A stretch of DNA of 52,182 nucleotides from NCBI GenBank assembly GCA_017629095.1, contig JAGBXW010000055.1, forward strand, positions 1 to 52,182, given 5' to 3'. Shown here in pieces: positions 8,345 to 16,352 of this stretch (within the stretch, counting starts at the first letter, position 1; every line of letters starts with the position of its first letter). The notes under the pieces were generated by a model. The model saw nothing but the letters and a program-made list of their open reading frames with translations, made no database searches and was not told the origin of the DNA. Source of the stretch: Treponema sp. GTDB taxonomy: Bacteria > Spirochaetota > Spirochaetia > Treponematales > Treponemataceae. Made by a program: the position numbers and the translations under genes.

Positions 8345-9151
8345 TTGCTTTTAACTATAGACATCGGAAATACAAATATTGTAGTGGCTTTATTTAAGGA
8401 TGGTGTTATTTTATCTACTTGGAGACTGTTCACTGACACGAGAAGAACTGGTGATGAATATGGTAGTATGCTCACTTCTCTTTTGCGTGATGATGGGATA
8501 GAGTTGAAGGGAATTGATTTTTGCGTGATTAGTTCTGTGGTTCCTGTATTAATTGGAGCCTTTGTTGGGTTGATTGAGCATAAGACTGGACGAAAACCTG
8601 TAGTGATTAATCCCTCTATTTTCCCCCTTTTACCTGTAAAAGTTCCTGAGAGTGCTATTCATGAAGTAGGAAGTGATCTTTTGTGCAATGCTGTGGAAGC
8701 TTTTTGTCGGTATAATACAGCTTGTATTGTAGTTGATTTTGGTACAGCCTTGACCTTTACTGCGGTGGGGGCAAATGGTGATCTGCTGGGTATTGCTATT
8801 ACTCCTGGTTTAGGAACTGCCAGAAACTCCCTCTTTGAAGATACTGCTCAACTTCCATCAATTCCCTTGGAGGCACCTCCTTCTAGTTTGGGAAAAAATA
8901 CCATTCATTCTATTCAAGCTGGAATTGTGCTCGGATATAAGAGTCTTGTAGAAGGTCTCGTTCAACAAATGAAAAAAGATATTGTTACTGAAACAGGGGT
9001 TTCTGAAGAACAGATAAAAGTTGTGGCTACAGGAGGTCTTAATAGTGTTTTAAAGTCACTAACGGATATTTTTCAAGAGGTTGATAAGTCTTTTACCCTA
9101 TGCGGATTGTGTCGCATTGCAACTATTTTAAGAAAAAAAGAGAGCCTGTAA
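8345..9151 (+). CDS. coaX: type III pantothenate kinase
   Basis: At 268 residues, this is CoaX, which phosphorylates pantothenate in the first step of coenzyme A synthesis. It is an acetate-kinase/Hsp70-like fold enzyme not inhibited by CoA. Motifs are the phosphate-binding LLTIDIGNTNIVVALF at the N-terminus, GSDLLCNAVEAF (near 117), IVVDFGTALTFTAV (near 137) and the catalytic-site PGLGTARNSLF. The start is TTG, with GGAGG about ten bases upstream; no ATG lies near the conserved N-terminus. Confidence 0.93.
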   Translation: MLLTIDIGNTNIVVALFKDGVILSTWRLFTDTRRTGDEYGSMLTSLLRDDGIELKGIDFCVISSVVPVLIGAFVGLIEHKTGRKPVVINPSIFPLLPVKVPESAIHEVGSDLLCNAVEAFCRYNTACIVVDFGTALTFTAVGANGDLLGIAITPGLGTARNSLFEDTAQLPSIPLEAPPSSLGKNTIHSIQAGIVLGYKSLVEGLVQQMKKDIVTETGVSEEQIKVVATGGLNSVLKSLTDIFQEVDKSFTLCGLCRIATILRKKESL

Positions 9152-9172
9152 ACAACTTATAACTTTGGAAAT

Positions 9173-9204
9173 GGAGCAGATTAAAATAACTGCTCCTTTT
9201 TTTT
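9173..9204 (+). terminator. terminator of coaX
   Basis: GGAGCAG (9173-9179) pairs with CTGCTCC (9190-9196) across a ten-base AT loop, followed by eight T. It is 21 bases after the coaX stop codon. Confidence 0.85.
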
Positions 9205-9226
9205 ATGCTGACAAAGAGCTTCGAGT

Positions 9227-9259
9227 AAAAAAAAGACCCTCACTAAAATGAGGGTCTTT
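9227..9259 (-). terminator. terminator of the tRNA-Gly gene
   Basis: AAAGACCCTCA (9232-9242) pairs perfectly with TGAGGGTCTTT (9249-9259) around a six-base loop. On the minus strand it is followed by a run of T and begins two bases after the tRNA 3' end. Confidence 0.85.
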
Positions 9260-9260
9260 A

Positions 9261-9331
<71 letters not shown>

Positions 9332-9342
9332 AATGTGAGATT

Positions 9343-9371
9343 AATATAGCATGGAATAAAAATTGTGTCAA
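9343..9371 (-). promoter_or_regulatory. promoter of tRNA-Gly
   Basis: On the minus strand, perfect TTGACA (9371-9366) and TATATT (9348-9343) are separated by 17 bases. The tRNA 5' end is 12 bases past the -10 hexamer, leaving a very short 5' leader. Confidence 0.75.
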
Positions 9372-9437
9372 CTAGATTTTGAAAAAAAATTAAAAAATAC
9401 TTGCGTAATGTAACCGAATACTTTATTCTTAGGTTAT

Positions 9438-10181
9438 ATGAGTATGAATAAGTTTTTGAAGATATTTTTAGTGATGATTGTGGCTGCAGCCAGTTTGTTT
9501 GCAGATGTAAATACTCATGATGTTTTATGGGATGAGTACATTGTGTTACGAGATGCTATGTATAATAACGAGCATTCTGCAGATGGATTACTATCGCTTT
9601 ATGATGTTGCCGTAGCAGCTGCAAAGGAAAGGTTCAGTGAAGATACCTTATTAGTAGCACTTTCTCGTTGTGAATACATTATGGGAAGGGCGTATTCCTA
9701 TGAAGAAAATAAAGATGCTGCTGGATCACGGTATGATGCTGGAGATAAATTTGCAGAGCAAGCATTAGATATTCGTGAAAGTGCTACCGCTCATTTGATG
9801 CGGGGAGAAAATATTTCTCAGAATTGTTCGGTAAAACCTGTTTCATACGCTCTATCCCACGGAACAAAGATTGCTGGGTTGGCAAAGAAGGTTCTCAAAT
9901 TAGATGAGGACTATGGTGCAGCTATGTATCTACAGACTGCACAGCATATTTATGCACCCTCTCCATTTCATAATCATAAAAAAGGAATTCGAGAAATGCA
10001 GGAAATCCTTGAAGATTCCTCTGTTCGATTAGAAAAGGATGATAGGTTTAACCTGATTAGTGCAATTGGCTATGGGTATTTGCAACGAGAAGAAATTGAT
10101 GAAGCTCGCACTTGGCTTCTTAAGGCTTTGGAAGTGTATCCTGGTAATAAATATGTGCAATCTTTATTGAAAGATTTGTAA
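9438..10181 (+). CDS. exported TPR-like protein of unknown function
   Basis: The 247-residue protein has a signal peptide (MNKFLKIFLVMIVAAASLFA; cleavage near 22). The rest is helical and reads like degenerate tetratricopeptide repeats: pairs of helices with Ala and Tyr at packing positions, ending in ARTWLLKALEVYPGNKYVQSLL, a typical last TPR unit. Such proteins act as periplasmic scaffolds, but no partner is indicated. It precedes a glycosyltransferase and an acyltransferase by short gaps (23 bases to the next gene), so a role in envelope lipid or glycan work is possible by context only. An ATG six bases further on is an equally good start. Confidence 0.65.
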   Translation: MSMNKFLKIFLVMIVAAASLFADVNTHDVLWDEYIVLRDAMYNNEHSADGLLSLYDVAVAAAKERFSEDTLLVALSRCEYIMGRAYSYEENKDAAGSRYDAGDKFAEQALDIRESATAHLMRGENISQNCSVKPVSYALSHGTKIAGLAKKVLKLDEDYGAAMYLQTAQHIYAPSPFHNHKKGIREMQEILEDSSVRLEKDDRFNLISAIGYGYLQREEIDEARTWLLKALEVYPGNKYVQSLLKDL

Positions 10182-10204
10182 GGATAGGATACAGTAGGAT
10201 TGTC

Positions 10205-11365
10205 ATGCAAAGTGTTGTCATTGAGTATTATGCTTGGATTGTTGCCATAGTCAGTATTTATTTTCTTGTTTTTGCGCTTACCAATGCCTTTTGGCTGTGG
10301 GTTTATTCAAAGAAGCCTCGTTACTTTGACGGAGAAAAGGTATCTGTCTGTGTACCTGCGAGAAATGAGGAAAAAAACATAGAGAATTGTATCCGTTCCC
10401 TCATGGATCAAAGTTACAAGAATTACGAGGTTCTGGTACTCAATGACAATTCAGAAGATAAAACAGGTGAAATCCTTCTGTCTCTTTCTAAAGAATTTCC
10501 TGATAGACTAAGAGTTTTTACAGGAAAACCTTTGGAAGAAGGATGGACGGGAAAGATTTTTGCTATGAATCAGTTGATAAAAGAGACGAGGGGGGAATAT
10601 CTTTTATTTACTGATGCAGATACGATTCACAAGAAGGACTCCATCGCCTTTGCTATGACCAATATGAAGGTTCATAAAGCAGATATGCTTTCTGGGTATA
10701 TCAAAGAAAAGATGATGAGTTTTGGAGAGCGAATAACTATTCCATTGATTTTTATGCTTACAGGTTTTGTTTTGCCCCTGTTCTTGAATCGTGTTACTCC
10801 TTTTCCCTTCACTTCAGTGGCTATCGGTCAGTATATCATGATAAAAAAGAAGGTATTTGAATCGGTAGGTGGATATGAAGCTATGAAAACCTTGATTAGT
10901 GAGGATGTTTTTCTTGCACGTCTTATCAAGAAACATGGTTATAAAACAATCTTTACTGACTGTAAGCGTGCAGCCCTGTGTCGAATGTATACTGGCTATA
11001 CTGAGAGTGTAAACGGAATTACAAAGAATATTTTTTCCTTCTTGTCTAATAATTCTGCTGTCATTCTGACTGCTATTATTGGTGTGGCTCTCTTCTTATT
11101 GTTGCCCTTCCCATTATTTATTGGTGCTTTGATTTCCAATATTACAGCAGGTGGATGGATAACTACTACTACTGTGCTGTTGGGCATCAATGTTCTCGTA
11201 ATGTTTGTTGTATGGTCCTTGGTATCAGGATCTCAGCATCTGCCTTTTTCCACTCCCTTTTTGTATCCAATTCTTTTTGGGAACTTGGTATATATGGCAA
11301 CGCTTTCTTATGTACGAACCATAACTGGTAAAGGTTATGTTTGGAAGGGGAGGGTTGTTCATTAA
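10205..11365 (+). CDS. membrane glycosyltransferase, GT2 family
   Basis: The 386-residue protein has an N-terminal membrane helix (about 8-32), a GT-A domain and three or four C-terminal helices (about 255-375). Sugar-nucleotide motifs are VSVCVPARNEEKNIENCI (about 48-65), VLNDNSEDKT, and FTDADTIH with the DxD metal-binding aspartates (about 137-141). The acidic SEDVFLARLIKKHGYK fits the catalytic-base region. The architecture is like membrane GT2 enzymes that glycosylate lipids or carotenoid-type acceptors. The sugar and acceptor are unknown. It overlaps the next gene (acyltransferase) by one base, which suggests a two-step glycolipid pathway. Confidence 0.85.
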   Translation: MQSVVIEYYAWIVAIVSIYFLVFALTNAFWLWVYSKKPRYFDGEKVSVCVPARNEEKNIENCIRSLMDQSYKNYEVLVLNDNSEDKTGEILLSLSKEFPDRLRVFTGKPLEEGWTGKIFAMNQLIKETRGEYLLFTDADTIHKKDSIAFAMTNMKVHKADMLSGYIKEKMMSFGERITIPLIFMLTGFVLPLFLNRVTPFPFTSVAIGQYIMIKKKVFESVGGYEAMKTLISEDVFLARLIKKHGYKTIFTDCKRAALCRMYTGYTESVNGITKNIFSFLSNNSAVILTAIIGVALFLLLPFPLFIGALISNITAGGWITTTTVLLGINVLVMFVVWSLVSGSQHLPFSTPFLYPILFGNLVYMATLSYVRTITGKGYVWKGRVVH

Positions 11366-12093
11366 TGGCATATAAGCCTGGAGATAAACTCATTGTGAAT
11401 AGCCGCTGGTTTAGGCTGGCGGCCTTTTTGTCTTTTTACTCTCTTATAGTTCCCGCATATATTTTGGTGTGGGCTTTGTATCGAAGTAGAATTCACGGAC
11501 GGAAAAATTTGAAGGTGGTGAAAGAGGGGATTACCGTATCTAATCATACGGTATTGCTGGACCCTGTTCTGGTGGCTGCATCGTTTTTTCCAGATAAACC
11601 TTTTCAAACACTGCTGGAAGCTACCGTGCAGGCCCCCTTCGTAGGGACATTAACTCGGCTTTTAGGGGGTGTTCCTGTTCCTCGGCGTGATATTCATTTA
11701 AACTTTATGAAGGAAGCCTGTGGTGAGGCCTTTAGAAGAAATAAAAAGATTCACTTTTACCCAGAAGGGGAGTGTTATCTTTATAACAATAGCCCAAAGA
11801 AATTTCATTCTGGGGCCTTTTTACTTTCTGCTTCTTTGAATGTTCCAATTATTCCCATGGCTACAGTTTTTCGGAAACGTCGTTGTCGTCCCACAGTTCA
11901 TCTATATATTCTTGAACCTGTATATCCTTCTGATTATAACGTGTGTGATGAGGATGGGGTTGTTAACCAGCAGGCGGTAAAAGAGTATGCTGAAGCAGTA
12001 CGACAAAAAATTGTGGATAAAATCGTTCAGGAACAGGGGACCGGGGACTACTACAAAGGGGCCATGGATCGAATTCCTGGAATTAATAGATAA
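11365..12093 (+). CDS. 1-acyl-sn-glycerol-3-phosphate acyltransferase-like protein (PlsC family)
   Basis: The product is 242 residues from the ATG at 11365, which overlaps the glycosyltransferase stop (TAATG); an upstream GTG frame was not used. An N-terminal hydrophobic segment (about 17-35) precedes the acyltransferase motifs: SNHTVLLDPVL (the H-x4-D catalytic block), GVPVPRR (block II), FYPEGECYLY (block III, the FPEG equivalent) and VPIIPM (block IV). These enzymes transfer acyl chains to lysophosphatidate or related glycolipid acceptors at the inner membrane. Linkage to the GT2 gene suggests the substrate may be a glycolipid rather than the general phosphatidate pathway; that is inference. 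Confidence 0.85.
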   Translation: MAYKPGDKLIVNSRWFRLAAFLSFYSLIVPAYILVWALYRSRIHGRKNLKVVKEGITVSNHTVLLDPVLVAASFFPDKPFQTLLEATVQAPFVGTLTRLLGGVPVPRRDIHLNFMKEACGEAFRRNKKIHFYPEGECYLYNNSPKKFHSGAFLLSASLNVPIIPMATVFRKRRCRPTVHLYILEPVYPSDYNVCDEDGVVNQQAVKEYAEAVRQKIVDKIVQEQGTGDYYKGAMDRIPGINR

Positions 12094-12198
12094 TTCTTCT
12101 TTGCTAAACTCTTGAAAATTTCGCAGGTCTTTTCATTTTTTGACATTTCTAGTATAATAGTGAAATATTTTAGTGGATCTTGAGGAGGAATCAAGAAA

Positions 12199-13488
12199 AT
12201 GGATAAGCTGTTTAAACTCCGAGAAAGGGGGACAACAGTTCGTACTGAGGTAGTTGCAGGAATCACTACCTTTTTGACAATGGCCTATATTTTGGCTGTA
12301 AACCCAGGGATGTTGGGTGAAACTGGAATGAGTGCTGGTGGTGTATTTACTGCTACAGCCCTTTCTGCCGCAATTGCAACCTTGGTAATGGCTTTTGCTG
12401 CTAACTTGCCTGTAGCTTTGGCTCCTGGAATGGGATTGAATGCTTTCTTTACCTACACAGTAGTTTTTGGTATGGGATATAGCTGGCAGGTTGCATTGAC
12501 TGCTGTATTTTTGGAAGGATTACTGTTTATCATCCTTTCTTTCTTTAATGTTCGTGAGGCCATTATCAAGGCTATTCCCGCTAACTTGAAGAAGGCCGTA
12601 GCTGTTGGAATTGGATTGTTTATTGCCTTGATTGGTTTGGCCAATGCAGGTCTTGTGGCCAGCGACTTGGGAACAATCATTGGATTTGTACCTCTGAAAG
12701 GTGGTGCTCCAATGGTAGCTGTTATTGGTTTGATTATCACCATTATCCTGTTCTCCTTGAAGGTTCCTGGTTCAATCTTGATTGGAATCGTGGCAACTAC
12801 CTTGATTGGTATTCCCTTTGGTGTTACAACTGTTCCCGAAGGTTTTTCTCCCGTTTCCTTGCCCCAGGCTCCACTGTTCTGGAAGTTTGATTTTTCCAGC
12901 GTTTTAACATTTAAGTTCTTCACTGTATTCTTTACCTTCTTGTTTGTAGACATTTTTGACACAGTTGGAACCTTGGTGGGTGTAACTACCCAGGCTGGAC
13001 TGACCGATAAGGATGGAAACATTCCTAACGTAAAGCAGGCTCTCTTGGCTGACGCTGTAGGAACAATTGCTGGTGCTGCTCTGGGAACTTCTACTGTAAC
13101 AAGCTTTGTAGAAAGCTCCTCTGGTGTTGCTGTTGGTGGACGCACTGGATTGTCTTCTGTAGTAACTGCAATCTTGTTCTTGTTGGCCCTGTTCTTGAGT
13201 CCTTTCTTCTTGTTGGTACCATCTGCTGCAACTGCACCTGCATTGATCTTCGTTGGTTACCTGATGATGAAGTCTGTTGTAGACATTGATTTTGAAGATC
13301 CCACTGAGGGAATTCCTTCCTTCGTAACAATTCTCGTAATGCCTTTTGCTTACAGCATTGCAGAAGGTATTGTTTGGGGGGTTATCGCCTACGTTATCTT
13401 GAATGTTGCAGCTTGCAAGTTCAACAAGATTTCTGTGGTAACTTGGGTGCTGTTCATCATCTTCATTTTGCGCTTCTTCTTCAAATAA
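12199..13488 (+). CDS. AzgA-type NCS2 purine permease
   Basis: The 429-residue protein has 12-14 membrane segments and the signatures of the AzgA branch of nucleobase transporters (guanine, hypoxanthine, adenine): an N-terminal VVAGITTFLTMAYILAVNP, ALAPGMGLNAFFTY (near 75), FVDIFDTVGTLVGV (near 250) and SFVESSSGVAVGGRTGLS (near 302). The last two carry residues important for transport in this family. It has a GAGGAG Shine-Dalgarno sequence 12 bases before the ATG and a strong terminator after it, so it is monocistronic. The substrate is inferred from family; purine uptake suits a salvage-dependent host-associated spirochaete. Confidence 0.92.
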   Translation: MDKLFKLRERGTTVRTEVVAGITTFLTMAYILAVNPGMLGETGMSAGGVFTATALSAAIATLVMAFAANLPVALAPGMGLNAFFTYTVVFGMGYSWQVALTAVFLEGLLFIILSFFNVREAIIKAIPANLKKAVAVGIGLFIALIGLANAGLVASDLGTIIGFVPLKGGAPMVAVIGLIITIILFSLKVPGSILIGIVATTLIGIPFGVTTVPEGFSPVSLPQAPLFWKFDFSSVLTFKFFTVFFTFLFVDIFDTVGTLVGVTTQAGLTDKDGNIPNVKQALLADAVGTIAGAALGTSTVTSFVESSSGVAVGGRTGLSSVVTAILFLLALFLSPFFLLVPSAATAPALIFVGYLMMKSVVDIDFEDPTEGIPSFVTILVMPFAYSIAEGIVWGVIAYVILNVAACKFNKISVVTWVLFIIFILRFFFK

Positions 13489-13539
13489 GCATTCTTGTAA
13501 TAAGTTTACCCTAGGCTTGTAAACTTATAGGGAAAGAGT

Positions 13540-13572
13540 GGCCATCACTTTTTAGTGATGGCCTTTTTGTTT
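13540..13572 (+). terminator. terminator of the purine permease gene
   Basis: GGCCATCACT (13540-13549) pairs perfectly with AGTGATGGCC (13554-13563) around TTTT, followed by TTTTTGTTTT. Confidence 0.9.
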
Positions 13573-13668
13573 TAAAATGTTGTTTTTCTTGGCTTATGTA
13601 ATTGAGTTACAGAACAAATTCTTTTGCTGGGGTATAGTAGAGTTGTAAATTAAATTACTGAGGTATAT

Positions 13669-13860
13669 ATGGCAAAAAAAAATGCTGTAGTTGACCGTAA
13701 GCTCTGTGTAGCCTGTGGTTCCTGTGCAAAGGTGTGTCCTAAGGATGCAATTTCCCTTCCTGAAGGAATTTTTGCCTTTGTCGATACATCAAAATGTGTG
13801 GGCTGTGGCCTATGTGCCCAGGAATGTCCTGCAACGGTAATAACTGTGGAGGTGGCATAA
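13669..13860 (+). CDS. 2[4Fe-4S] ferredoxin
   Basis: The 63-residue electron carrier has two complete cluster motifs, CVACGSCAKVCP (about 13-24) and CVGCGLCAQECP (about 43-54), each Cx2Cx2Cx3CP. It is the first gene of a four-gene redox operon and overlaps the next start by one base (TAATG). Judged by position, it probably feeds electrons to the FTR-like protein two genes on. A TATAGT hexamer about 35 bases upstream may be its -10, without a convincing -35. Confidence 0.92.
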   Translation: MAKKNAVVDRKLCVACGSCAKVCPKDAISLPEGIFAFVDTSKCVGCGLCAQECPATVITVEVA

Positions 13861-14543
13861 TGGCTGTAGCAAAGAAAAAGAATTGGCGAGAGTATATGTG
13901 GATTGTATCTGCCACTTATCTCACCTTGGGATTATTTAACATCATGTTTGCGTGGCTAGGGCTTTTGTGCTTTTTTATTCCCCTTATCATGTCTATTGTT
14001 CAGGGGAAGAAGGGTTACTGCAATAAGTATTGCGGACGTGGCCAGCTTTTTACTGTTTTGGGTAAGAAGCTGAAGCTTTCAAGAAACAAGGATGTGCCAA
14101 AGTGGATGAAAAGCCGCCTGTTTCGCTACGGATTTCTTGCATTTTTCTTGACCATGTTCTGTCTCATGATTAGGAATACCTACTTGGTGTTTGCAGGAAC
14201 TCAGTCCTTGCGGGAAGCAGTTACCTTGCTGTGGGCCTTTCAGCTGCCTTGGCATTTTGCCTACCATGGTACTGCTTTTTCACCGTGGACGGCTCAGTTT
14301 GCCTTTGGTTTTTATGGGGTAATGCTTACCTCTTCCGTGCTGGGAATGATTACCATGGTGATATACAAGCCACGGTCATGGTGTGTTTATTGTCCTATGG
14401 GAACCATGACACAGTTAATTTGTATGGCAAAGCACCCACAAACTGCTAAAGATCCTGATGGAATCAAGAGTCTTGAGGATATTCTGGGGCATGAGAAGGT
14501 TCGGTTTACCGAAAAAACTTCCACAAAAGTTAACATAAGGTGA
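13860..14543 (+). CDS. NapH-like membrane protein with 4Fe-4S motifs
   Basis: From the ATG at 13860 this is a 227-residue membrane protein with four or five hydrophobic segments (for example LGLFNIMFAWLGLLCFFIPLI at about 20-40). Cys motifs YCNKYCGRGQL (about 53-63) and SWCVYCPMGTMTQLIC (about 178-193) recall the cytoplasmic Fe-S sites of NapH/MauN/RdxA-type proteins, which pass electrons between the quinone pool and soluble carriers. Full CxxCxxCxxxCP motifs are absent, so cluster number is uncertain. Between ferredoxin and FTR genes, it could supply or drain reducing equivalents at the membrane. A longer upstream frame exists but overlaps the ferredoxin gene. Confidence 0.75.
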   Translation: MAVAKKKNWREYMWIVSATYLTLGLFNIMFAWLGLLCFFIPLIMSIVQGKKGYCNKYCGRGQLFTVLGKKLKLSRNKDVPKWMKSRLFRYGFLAFFLTMFCLMIRNTYLVFAGTQSLREAVTLLWAFQLPWHFAYHGTAFSPWTAQFAFGFYGVMLTSSVLGMITMVIYKPRSWCVYCPMGTMTQLICMAKHPQTAKDPDGIKSLEDILGHEKVRFTEKTSTKVNIR

Positions 14544-14594
14544 AGAAATCTTGTGTGATTTGTGGTATACTTATTAAAGATGGAGGTAATTACA

Positions 14595-14795
14595 ATGAAA
14601 GTTACACTGAATGAAGATTCTGAATTCGTAGCAAAGATGAGAGCTGCATTGCAGAAAAAAGAAGGATATTGTCCTTGTCGTTTGGAGAAAATTGATGATA
14701 ACTTCTGTATTTGCAAAGAGTTCCGCGACCAAATCAGTGATCCTGACTACGAGGGATATTGCCACTGTAAATTGTATTACAAGTCAAAGGACTAA
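14595..14795 (+). CDS. ferredoxin:thioredoxin reductase catalytic-subunit-like protein
   Basis: The 66-residue protein has three Cys pairs in the order CPCR (about 26-29), CIC (about 38-40) and CHC (about 56-58). This matches the FTR catalytic (beta) subunit, where a 4Fe-4S cluster and a redox disulfide pass electrons from ferredoxin to thioredoxin. It is shorter than the plant/cyanobacterial subunit and spaced like the short bacterial forms. No FTR alpha (variable) subunit is nearby. GGAGG lies eight bases before the ATG at 14595; a longer frame from 14562 was rejected. The thioredoxin gene follows after 17 bases. Confidence 0.8.
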   Translation: MKVTLNEDSEFVAKMRAALQKKEGYCPCRLEKIDDNFCICKEFRDQISDPDYEGYCHCKLYYKSKD

Positions 14796-14812
14796 TTGAA
14801 AAGGAGAAAAAC

Positions 14813-15124
14813 ATGTCCGTATTGAAAGTGACAAAAGAAATGTTCGAAACTGAACTTAAAACAACAGACAAGGTTGTAATGTTGGATTTTTATGCCGATT
14901 GGTGTGGCCCCTGCAACATGGTGGCCCCTTTGGTAGCTGAACTTGCAGCAGAAAACCCTGACTATTGTATTGGTAAGGTAAACGTGGACGACGAACCTGA
15001 ATTGGCCCGTCAGTTCGGTGTGACAACTATTCCTACCCTGGTCATCTTGAACAAGGGAGAAGTTGTTCGCCAGTCCATTGGTGCCCTGCCCAAGGATAAG
15101 CTTGAGGCCTTCTTAAAGGGCTAA
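14813..15124 (+). CDS. trxA: thioredoxin
   Basis: The 103-residue thioredoxin has the active site DFYADWCGPCNMVAPL (WCGPC at about 30-34), the conserved cis-proline segment TTIPTLVI (near 73) and the C-terminal GALPKDKLEAFL. It is the likely output of the operon: electrons move from ferredoxin through the FTR-like protein to this disulfide, then to reductases or peroxidases. Its 3' end overlaps the convergent Crp/Fnr regulator gene by 12 bases. Confidence 0.95.
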   Translation: MSVLKVTKEMFETELKTTDKVVMLDFYADWCGPCNMVAPLVAELAAENPDYCIGKVNVDDEPELARQFGVTTIPTLVILNKGEVVRQSIGALPKDKLEAFLKG

Positions 15125-15787
15125 TTTTTTGAGTTTATCTCGGTCTATAATCTTTAGACCGCCTCGGGAGGTTTCCACAATGCCCTCAGCTACAAAGTAC
15201 TTGACCATTCTGGAAACAACCTCCCGAGCTGAACCCATGTAGCGGGCTATCTGCTCATGGGTCATTTTTATTGAGTCCTGTCCTGTTTTTGTTATTTCAT
15301 CCCATAAGAAAATTGCTAGTCGCTTATCAAAGCTCATAAAAAGAATTTGCTGCATCACCCACATTACATCAGAAAATCGAGAAACAGCCTTTTCTAGGGC
15401 AAAATTTTTCATTGTAAGGTTTCGCTCTGCTAAGTCTGCAAAGGTACCGCCAGCAATAAGATAGCAAGTGCTGTCCTCTTCTGCATCGATTGTTACGTCG
15501 AAGGTTATGGCTTCTAAGACGCAGGAAGCGGAGAGCATACAAATGTCGCCGGGAAAAAGACGGTATAAGGTGATTTCTCGTCCCTGTTCTGGTTGTAGGT
15601 AGACTCGTAAGCAGCCAGAAATAACCACAATGGCACCAGTACAATGGTTACCGTTATGAATGAGCTTTCCCTGGGGGTAGGTTTGGAGGCTGGTATTTTG
15701 GCATAAATGCTGTTTGTCTTGGCTACTTAAATCTAGCCAAAAGGGAAATATTGTACTGAATTGATTTTCGCAGTCTTGATGGTTCAC
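15113..15787 (-). CDS. Crp/Fnr-family transcriptional regulator
   Basis: The 224-residue protein has an N-terminal cyclic-nucleotide-binding-type beta barrel (about 15-125, with YPQGKLIHNG and GREITLYRLFPGDICML), a dimerisation helix (about 130-155) and a C-terminal winged helix with MTHEQIARYMGSAREVVSRMVKYF (about 173-196). The four-Cys FNR cluster pattern is not present, though several scattered Cys occur (6, 29, 48, 86, 92). The start is GTG with AAAGGAGG five bases upstream. It converges on, and overlaps, the thioredoxin gene; by context it may sense redox or nitrosative stress and control that operon. The ligand is unknown. Confidence 0.88.
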   Translation of the reverse strand: MNHQDCENQFSTIFPFWLDLSSQDKQHLCQNTSLQTYPQGKLIHNGNHCTGAIVVISGCLRVYLQPEQGREITLYRLFPGDICMLSASCVLEAITFDVTIDAEEDSTCYLIAGGTFADLAERNLTMKNFALEKAVSRFSDVMWVMQQILFMSFDKRLAIFLWDEITKTGQDSIKMTHEQIARYMGSAREVVSRMVKYFVAEGIVETSRGGLKIIDRDKLKKLAL

Positions 15788-15817
15788 ATAAGCCTCCTTT
15801 TCATAAATACCTTCCCT

Positions 15818-15846
15818 TTGACAAAGACCTTTCCTTGATTTAGTAT
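15818..15846 (+). promoter_or_regulatory. promoter of the dCMP deaminase gene, start codon at about +1
   Basis: Perfect TTGACA (15818-15823) and TAGTAT (15841-15846) are separated by 17 bases. The ATG at 15853 lies seven bases past the -10, where transcription should begin, so the mRNA may be leaderless. Confidence 0.6.
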
Positions 15847-15852
15847 GAAGGT

Positions 15853-16350
15853 ATGTCTGAAGAGAATGTACCCTATGCTCGTCCCCACTGGGATGATTAT
15901 TTTATGGAAATTTGCGATACGGTAGCTAAACGAGCCACCTGTGGTCGTGGCCGTTCTGGCTGTGTTATTGCCAAGGATAACCGCATCCTTGTAACTGGCT
16001 ATGTGGGCTCTCCTGCAGGGTTGCCCCATTGTGACGATGTGGGCCATCAATTAAAACAGATGATTCACGAGGATGGCTCGGTAACCCAGCATTGCGTCCG
16101 TACCGTTCATGCTGAACAAAATGCTATTTGTCAAGCTGCAAAAAACGGCATTTCTATTGAAGGTGCCACCCTCTATTGTAGAATGACTCCCTGTAGAACC
16201 TGCACCATGCTGATTATCAACTGTGGTATCAAGCGGGTGGTGTGCCAGCGAAAATACCACGATAGTGCAGATTCTTTGGCCATGTTCGCCCAAGCAGGGG
16301 TAGAAATTACCCATCTGTTGGACGAAGTGCAACAATACGAAAAGAGCTAA
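15853..16350 (+). CDS. deoxycytidylate (dCMP) deaminase
   Basis: The 165-residue enzyme converts dCMP to dUMP, the precursor of dTMP. The zinc site is visible as VHAEQNAI (His and catalytic Glu, about 93-96) and MTPCRTCTMLIINCGI (two Cys, about 113-125). The N-terminal RPHWDDYFMEICDTVAKRATC is typical of the family, and further Cys/His residues at 28-58 could bind a second structural zinc as in ComEB-like enzymes. The start is fixed by the conserved N-terminus. The only purine-rich tract (GAAGG) is one base away, too close for a normal ribosome binding site. Confidence 0.92.
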   Translation: MSEENVPYARPHWDDYFMEICDTVAKRATCGRGRSGCVIAKDNRILVTGYVGSPAGLPHCDDVGHQLKQMIHEDGSVTQHCVRTVHAEQNAICQAAKNGISIEGATLYCRMTPCRTCTMLIINCGIKRVVCQRKYHDSADSLAMFAQAGVEITHLLDEVQQYEKS

Positions 16351-16352
16351 TC

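Noticed and set aside
12153-12167. TTGACA followed by TATAAT before the purine permease gene
   Set aside because: The two hexamers are only seven bases apart, so they cannot form one promoter; each lacks a good partner at 17 bases.
12453-13145. A 230-codon open frame on the minus strand
   Set aside because: It is the shadow of the AzgA-type permease; its Pro/Thr/Lys-rich translation is what hydrophobic codons give in reverse.
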